From Drosophila miranda (taxonomy: Eukaryota > Arthropoda > Insecta > Diptera > Drosophilidae): DNA of 64,000 bases. How positions within the stretch are numbered: position 1 is the stretch's first letter; each line of letters starts with the position of its first letter. A program made the translations under genes and the position numbers. The notes under the pieces are model-generated. The model ran no database searches. It was not told the DNA's origin and was given only the letters and a program-made list of their open reading frames with translations. This document shows, in pieces, positions 57,401 through 64,000 of the stretch. The DNA lies in NCBI RefSeq assembly GCF_003369915.1, contig NC_046675.1:186001-250000 (forward strand), in the 5' to 3' direction.

Positions 57401-60400
57401 CCGTTTTTATTGACCCTCGAAAGTGTTTGGATTTTGAATTGAAACTGATTTGCTTGATTTGCTACCCAATTTGCGAGGGAGATGGCTTCCTGTCGTACCC
57501 CTAACCCCTCACCCCAGCCCACTGTGCGAACCCTTCTAAGCAGAGCAGAGCCGCTTAATGGGCAGCGAGGCGTCTCAAGGTCTTCTCTGTCAACTGATAA
57601 AGAGATAATGTGGCGCAAAAAAAAAACGAAGAAATTATGGGAATATGTGGAACGAGAAGTCGGCGAGGGGGGGGAGACAGAAAGTGAAGTAGCAACTGTC
57701 TGACTGACACACACAGACACACAGAAACACACAGCCCAACACACAAGGCAGGCAATGATATCATCACCACAGAAAAGCAACAAATAAGAAGCAGAAGACA
57801 GAAAAACCGCAGAAGGAGAAGCAGCGGCAGCGAAACTGACATAAGAAAGAGACGGAAGAGGAGACTCTCTTGGCGCTGCTCTCCTTGCTCCACCATCTCC
57901 ATCTCCAACACACAACGCACACACACACACACAAGTTCAAGTTAGACATCCAGGATCCCATCCCATTCAAGGCCCCAACAGCAGACAATTGCAGCAGAGC
58001 ACCAGAGCAGAGCAGAGGAAGGAGAAAACACAGAGAGGGAGACTGAGAAATCGCAAACAAGTTTCGCTTTTATTTAGTGTCCCGAGCCCCCAGCACCAGC
58101 TTGCATGTTCCCCCTCCCCAGACAACCGCCATATTCATGTACACAAGGGTTTTGTCCATGTGTGTGCCATGCCCATATATAGAGAGAACAGGCTATATAC
58201 CCGAACGAACGAACGACCGAACGAATGGTCCAATGTTGCCAGCATTACGTGCTTCAGCATAAAAACGAGAAAACGAAGACGAGCTTCGGGGCCGAGCCTA
58301 CAGTTACCCTTCCAGGTCGATCTATCTTAAGAAATGATGAGAGATTCACATACTAGTATGGTGAGGAACTCATCAGACTTTGATCAGAATGGCCATTTCC
58401 AATGTTCTTCGCTGTTTCGACTTTAGTACCAGTTTCAAAGCTAACTTGCTCCTCAGAGGCGCACATATGTGATCTAGTTCGTACTACCTTCTGCAAGGGT
58501 ATACAAATGGAGAAGGACAGGCGAGGAAGATGGGCAGCAACCAGCAGCCAAAGGCAGCGAAGGCGATCGTACTTAATGCTCCACTGATTGCACAACGATC
58601 GCTGCTGCAGAAAGGGAGAATGCAATAGAGGGAGATGTGGGATAAGGGGTAAGAGAATGGGGAGTGGGGGGTGGGGGGGTGGGGAGGAGTCCGCCAGCAG
58701 ACACAATTGTATCTGCAGTCGGTGTCAGTAGGTAGACCCCATATCATCAGTGTGTGTTTGTGTGTGTGAGTATCTATGTGTGTCACAGCGAAAGGAGCTG
58801 AAATTAAAGTAAGGCAGGAGGTTTCTCGGCCTGCCACGACATGTGGAGTGAGAGCAGCTAGAAGCTAGAATGGGCTTTTAATTATTTAACTCTGCTGTGC
58901 CCTGCCCCTCCCTGTTCTTCCCAGACAACTTTCGACCGCGACTGTTGCTGCCACTGCCACTGCCACTGCGACTGGGAGTGGGAGTGGGAGTGGGGGCCAT
59001 GGTCAGTCCATATCATCTGATGCAACTTTGTTGCAATCTGCAAAATGAAAAGTGATTTCTCAGCCAGGATGCTGGATGCTGGGAAGCCAATGCTTTCGGT
59101 CCCTGATTAATCGCAAATCGTGCTCAGGCTATCGTCCGGGAATCACGTTCCGACATCGCCTCATCATGGTGGTGGTGTGTGTGTGTGTGTGTTAAAAATA
59201 GTTGGAGAACGAGTCGATCCATGGCCCGAGATATGATGGCTCTGGCTGCCCTGTGGTCGGTGGTCGGTGGTCGGTGGGCGGTGTGCGGCCGTCAACGTCT
59301 GACGGACTGCAATGCCATTCGGGGCCCTGATTTGGATGATTTATTCCAAATATTTACACTTGCTCGAGTTGTCTTCTATAAATCTTTCCGCACAAATGTT
59401 TTGTCACGCGATCCCCCAGATGCCCGGCTCTTCTAAGCATGTGGTTTTCATTCCATGTCATGCCACAAAGTCCGTGCCCCAAGTGTCAAGTTCTCGCTCA
59501 GCTCAGCTCCAGCGAGCGCCATAAATTACGAACCAATTTCGAAAACATCTCAAGAGAAGCATCCACTCAAGACGCAATTCCAGCGAATGAAGAATCAAAG
59601 TATTTGTTGTATGCCTGTGGATCGAATCGAATATACAATACTTAACGGATGCTTGAGATCTCCTCTCAAGAACAATTTCAGGGTTCGACTGCATTCGCTG
59701 ATAAGCACAGGACCTCGAACCTCTCGGCGACCTTCGATAAATCAAAGGGAAAATCCAAACTTATGGCCCCAGCCTCAGTGCTGACAGTGGCACAACCTTT
59801 AACCCTTCTCTAATTATTCCACGGCGCCAGAAGTATTTTAGCATCGTTCTGAGAAAAAAATCAAGCACAAAAAATATAAATAAATTTTGAAAAATAGCTT
59901 CTTCGGCTGCGGGACGGGACAGAAGCCGTAGAAGTAATAACAAAGAGTCCGGCCTGATGGACGACACTCTGGGGAGCGTTTTGTGCGCCCATCTCTCCGG
60001 CCCCGGCTCCCGCTCCACCTCCACCTCCACCTCTAGATCCAGATCCTCTGAACATGCCCAACAAATTGCTTACACAGCAAAATGCAAATCAAAATGACAA
60101 AAGCAATTAAATTTAACCCATTTCCAATGCGAAAAAAGTTTCACTTTTTGTGGTTATTTCATGTGGAAAATGTACTGCATCACGAACACGGGTTCGCAGC
60201 GGGATTGGGATTGGGATGGGGATGGAGTCGAGGATGAGGATGGTTGCCAACAGTTGCAGGCGACCCACAAAAAAAAAGAATAAGGAAAAGGGCGCTTTTA
60301 ATTATTGGCGCCTGCATGTGTCTCAATTTAAATTAGCTGCAAGGGTTTTCCCCCTGGCTTCCTAGGAAATTAAAATTCAATTTAAAAATGCCACGAAAAA

Positions 60401-60979
60401 CAGCACAGAAAAACAGAGGAAAAGCTGAAAAAAATCTTACAACAAAAGTGGGCTAATTTTGCCATGGGCCCAAAAGGGGGATGGTTGTGCCCTAACCCCC
60501 GCCTTCAGGAGGCAGTTCAAAGGGTTGCCTCGGAAATTAGTTCTACAATTTATGGCTCGACAGAGGTCGGTGGATAAAGGACGTTCGTTCAGAGCGGGGA
60601 TCGTCGCATTTAGCGCGCCTTTCAATTGCCATAAATATGATTTATGATCGGAGCATTTAATAAGGACAATTTTCATTATTTTATTCCTCGACTGCCTGCC
60701 GTCTGTCTGCCACTGGAATCTGCATCCCATCTCCCATCTGCCGCCGCCGGGTTCACACCCGCCCCAATTAACACACAATTGTAGGCGAAAGGAGTCCCAG
60801 CCTCCATCTCACATCTCCCATCTCCCCGTTGCTGCAGCTATTCATCCGTCATGCAATCGGTGCTGCCGCCTCCTGCCTCCTGCCGCCTCCCGACTGCCGA
60901 CTGCAACTGCGATCTTCAATGACATCGAAATGTGCAGTTGGCATGCCGAGATGACGGGATGCCGGGAACTTCCCACCGA

Positions 60980-61012
<33 letters not shown>
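60980..61012. repeat. (ACG)n microsatellite
   Basis: About eleven ACG units in noncoding DNA. Confidence 0.9.
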
Positions 61013-61013
<1 letters not shown>

Positions 61014-63799
61014 AAACGAAGACGATGGCAGCAGATCCAGCAACAACGATGAGGGCGGCCCCCACCCAGAAAACCTTGAAAGCGACAGCCAAAGGGCTGG
61101 CCCTCTGTCTCCGTCTTCCATCCTCTCTCTCTCCCATTCCGTTTCTGTCGCGGGATCAGCACAAAGGCGGCGTGCAAAGTAAACAGCACATCGGCAGACA
61201 GTGGTTCAAGATCGTAGGAATATTGGAGTCAAATGGAACTTGTTTTTGGCAGATTAAACTTCTGAGGATCGAAAGTGAAATGAAAGATGTACAGCTGGTG
61301 AGGGGGAGGGAAGAAACTTTCGGTATTAGAGCTTGTTCTATCCATTACATGATTTTGTGTGGAAACCTCTCTGGGGTCTGTCTCCTGCAGTCGCGAATCG
61401 TTGGGGTCAGTTGGCTCTTTTGCCAGCTTTAAGAATCAGAGCTCATCCTCTCCTCGTTCCAGAAAGCTTCAGCCCATCTGAACCCACAGTACGGTGAGAC
61501 GGGGAGTCGGAGATGCCTTGGCACGACGCCTGGCCAGAACAAACATTGTTAGCACTAATGTCGTCGTTGTCCTCTCCGCTCTGCCCCAGCTCCAGCCCTG
61601 CCCGCCCCACCCCCTTTGAACAATATTTACACGCGGTGCACGAAGTTGCAATGTGAATGTGGCTCGATGTTGCTCGCTGTTGCTGGATGTTGCTGGTTGC
61701 TGGGTGTCGACAGATACGCCAAGGCATTAAAGTATAAAAATAAGAACGTCTTCCTGCCCCATCCCTCTCTCCCTCTCTCCCTCTCTCTCTCTTGGCAATC
61801 CTCTTCATCTCCGTCGTGGGAGCGGGCCGCACTTGAAGTTGCATTTACTTGGCCTGGCCTTGAAAATGGCTCCAACAGAACTTCACTTGGCCCGAAGTAA
61901 GCGACAAACGAACAGAGCGAGCAGACCAGCGAATTTTGGGCCACAACTGAGTTGTCCAAGCCGTTTTCCAGGGACCTGGTGGGCACTTAACCCTAGTGAG
62001 AGCCGCTTGCTTGAACCAAAATAACGTTAATGATGATAGGAAGATATTCGAGAGAAATTTCAAGAGATATTCACAGAATACAATATCGAAACTCTACAGA
62101 GAGTTGCTCAAACGAAGATATCCTTCCTCTGTGCACAGGCCACACTCTTTATTGCATACAAAATTGTATTTTTATTGCCGTTTTTAAACACGTGCAATAA
62201 AAAGTGCATAATAAAAGAGCTAAGAACTCGTTCTAGGGTTAAGACAAATACTCAATCCTCTGTGGCAGGCGCAAATATTTTCATTTAATGTCCTCGCCTG
62301 CCATGACACGACACAACCAGTCAAACAGTCAAAATGGAAGATGCAGGAAGATGGAACAGAGCTCCAGAGCTGATCCACAGAGCTCCCCGGGCATAAATTT
62401 GAAGTGTGCAATTTCTCTAATGTCCGAAGGGAGACAGAGAGGACCAAGGACCCAACACCGAACACCGAAGGGCCCTGAATAATGGCCAAGAAACCACTGA
62501 CCAAAACGAGGCTAACCAACAAGGGGACCATTTCTGAAGAGAGGGTATTGCCAGAAGGCGAAACCGAAGCACAGACGGACAACGTTTCGAATGCTGTTCT
62601 GGAGAGGGTCTGGTCTTGGCCTGGTCTGTTTTTGGTTTTGGCATGGGCTTGGGCTTGGGCTTGGATCCCTTGTCTGCCTGCATTTTTGGTCATGGCCTTT
62701 TGGCACTGGCCTGACACTGCTGCACATTAATTATTGTTTATGTCTGGCCAGACAATGCAACATGGCTTGACTTGTGGCCGTGTCAAGTTCAAGGGTTCAT
62801 TAAAAAGGCCCCGACCATTGTCTGCGGCTCTGCCCACGCCAGAACCGGGGCCAGAGCCACAAGAAGAGGACCCTTCCTCCAATAGAGGCGAATGCAAAAA
62901 CCTGCACCGGATGCATCGCAGATAAACTCAAAGCGAGACTTCCTCGGGTTCTGCCTCTGCCTCTGCCGCTGTCTTTGCCTCTGCGTCTGCCTCGGTCTGT
63001 ATCTCTGTTTCGGGCCAAATTCGATTTGGCTTCTAACGAATGTATGGGTGTGTAGGTGCAGCGCTGGGGCATGGCAACTCTCCGTAATCCCGATTGTCAG
63101 CTTTGCATTGCTCTCCGATACGTGTGACCTTAATCCGCATCGACATGTCTCACAAATTAGATAATAAAGTTGTCTCTCTCTCTCCCCATGCGCCTCCCCC
63201 CCTGCAGCCCAGTCACAGTCACAGCCACAGTGCCACGGTCTGGGTCGGGGTCTTTCGCTTAGAGATTGTCAGACGTGGCGGCTGCTCCTATGACAACAAT
63301 GCGGCAACGACCCCCAAGCCCCTTGTTGCACTCTTGCGGAGTAGATATCGTGCACAAGCCGAGAGTCGCGTCCAGAGTCGGGCCAAGCCGAGCCCAGTCG
63401 AGCATTATTTAATCCAATTAAAGTATGGATTTATGAACTACTCGTCCGTGTCTGCGTCTGTGTCTGTTGCCATACCAGAAGTTAAACCCTTTTTATGGCC
63501 AGTGCGTGCTCCGACTCCCAGGGAACGAGGCACTGCCGGGGGGTGATGGGGCGAGACACCCATTAAAGGCCCCAACGAGTTGCAAATTATCATCCAGCGC
63601 CTACAGAGCTGACAACTTTTCATACATCTGCAACTGCAACTGCGGCAAACGCATCTCAAGTGCACTCCACACGACGATGACAAACGGCGTGAAGGTAAAA
63701 GCAGGAGACCAGAGAAGAGGAGGAGCAGAGGAGCAGCAAAGCAGAAGAGCCCCATACAATGAAATGAAAGATAAACCGCAAGAGGCAAAAGTAATTACA

Positions 63800-63801
<2 letters not shown>

Positions 63802-63838
<37 letters not shown>
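63802..63838. repeat. (CT)n microsatellite
   Basis: About 18 uninterrupted CT units. GA/CT tracts can bind GAGA factor, but no promoter is evident. Confidence 0.92.
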
Positions 63839-63843
<5 letters not shown>

Positions 63844-64000
63844 GGGAGCAGCCGCTGAGAGAGAGATAGCGAGAGTGACAGTGGGACGACTAGAGATGGA
63901 CGAGAGTCGTGACAGCCGAATACTTACGCTCGTGATTCGTGAAATGTTACGATACGGAATCCAAACTTGAGCTAAGCTTTGCAGATAGCGCCCTAGATGG

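Larger units (their letters stand above)
57401..64000. other. gene-poor right flank, part 2
   Basis: No exon supported. Purine-rich and CA-rich low-complexity stretches dominate, with many frames that are clearly repeat translations. A run of GGGAGT repeats near 58974-58994 and GGGCTT repeats at 62645-62664 are typical of replication slippage. Confidence 0.5.

Noticed and set aside
60842-61189. Arg-rich minus-strand frame at the ACG array
   Set aside because: A microsatellite translated in several frames.

Overview
This window is fly nuclear DNA, almost certainly Drosophila and probably the obscura group. The main evidence is a complete three-exon RpS7 that reads like the D. melanogaster protein, six 63-residue cecropins, CLIP-domain proteases, DINE-1/INE-1 Helitron remnants and abundant CATACATATGTATG-type repeats. 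From memory, RpS7 and the cecropins are neighbours in cytological region 99E of D. melanogaster (Muller element E). The species call is inference.

Layout. (1) 1-3.9 kb: mostly noncoding, with a possible 5' noncoding exon at the left edge, a decayed Tc1/mariner remnant and one doubtful 38-codon ORF. (2) 3.9-5.95 kb, minus strand: RpS7. Its large second coding intron carries five tandem H/ACA snoRNA candidates, four of which are variants of one guide. (3) 7.1-16.4 kb, plus strand: six intact two-exon cecropin genes. Each has a TATA-like box, and five have recognisable Rel (kappaB) sites and/or GATA sites upstream. The fourth carries a 5'-truncated LINE in its intron with a 12-bp target duplication. 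(4) 16.4-36.5 kb: about 20 kb in which I find no gene. (5) 36.87-37.27 kb, minus strand: a three-exon gene for a small secreted basic peptide, hidden by its short introns. (6) 39.9-44.9 kb, minus strand: two CLIP-domain trypsin-like proteases of the Easter/SPE type. (7) 46.2-47.5 kb: two identical tRNA-Leu(UAG) genes with a DINE-1 element between them. (8) 48.7-53.1 kb, plus strand: four small secreted-protein genes built from phase-0 exons. Two are paralogues, one has a long alanine-rich tail of 11-residue repeats, and one has a duplicated exon module. (9) 53.2-64 kb: no gene found, only simple repeats and one perfect hairpin.

How it fits together. Cecropins are Toll/IMD-induced antibacterial peptides, and CLIP proteases act in the haemolymph cascades that trigger Toll or melanization, so effectors and possible activators lie in one 40-kb block. 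The five small secreted-protein genes nearby have no family I recognise. Their signal peptides, small exons and phase-0 introns make them the best candidates here for undescribed biology, either immune or reproductive. All coordinates and splice sites were read by eye. Every spliced model given as certain keeps an open frame and GT/AG borders.
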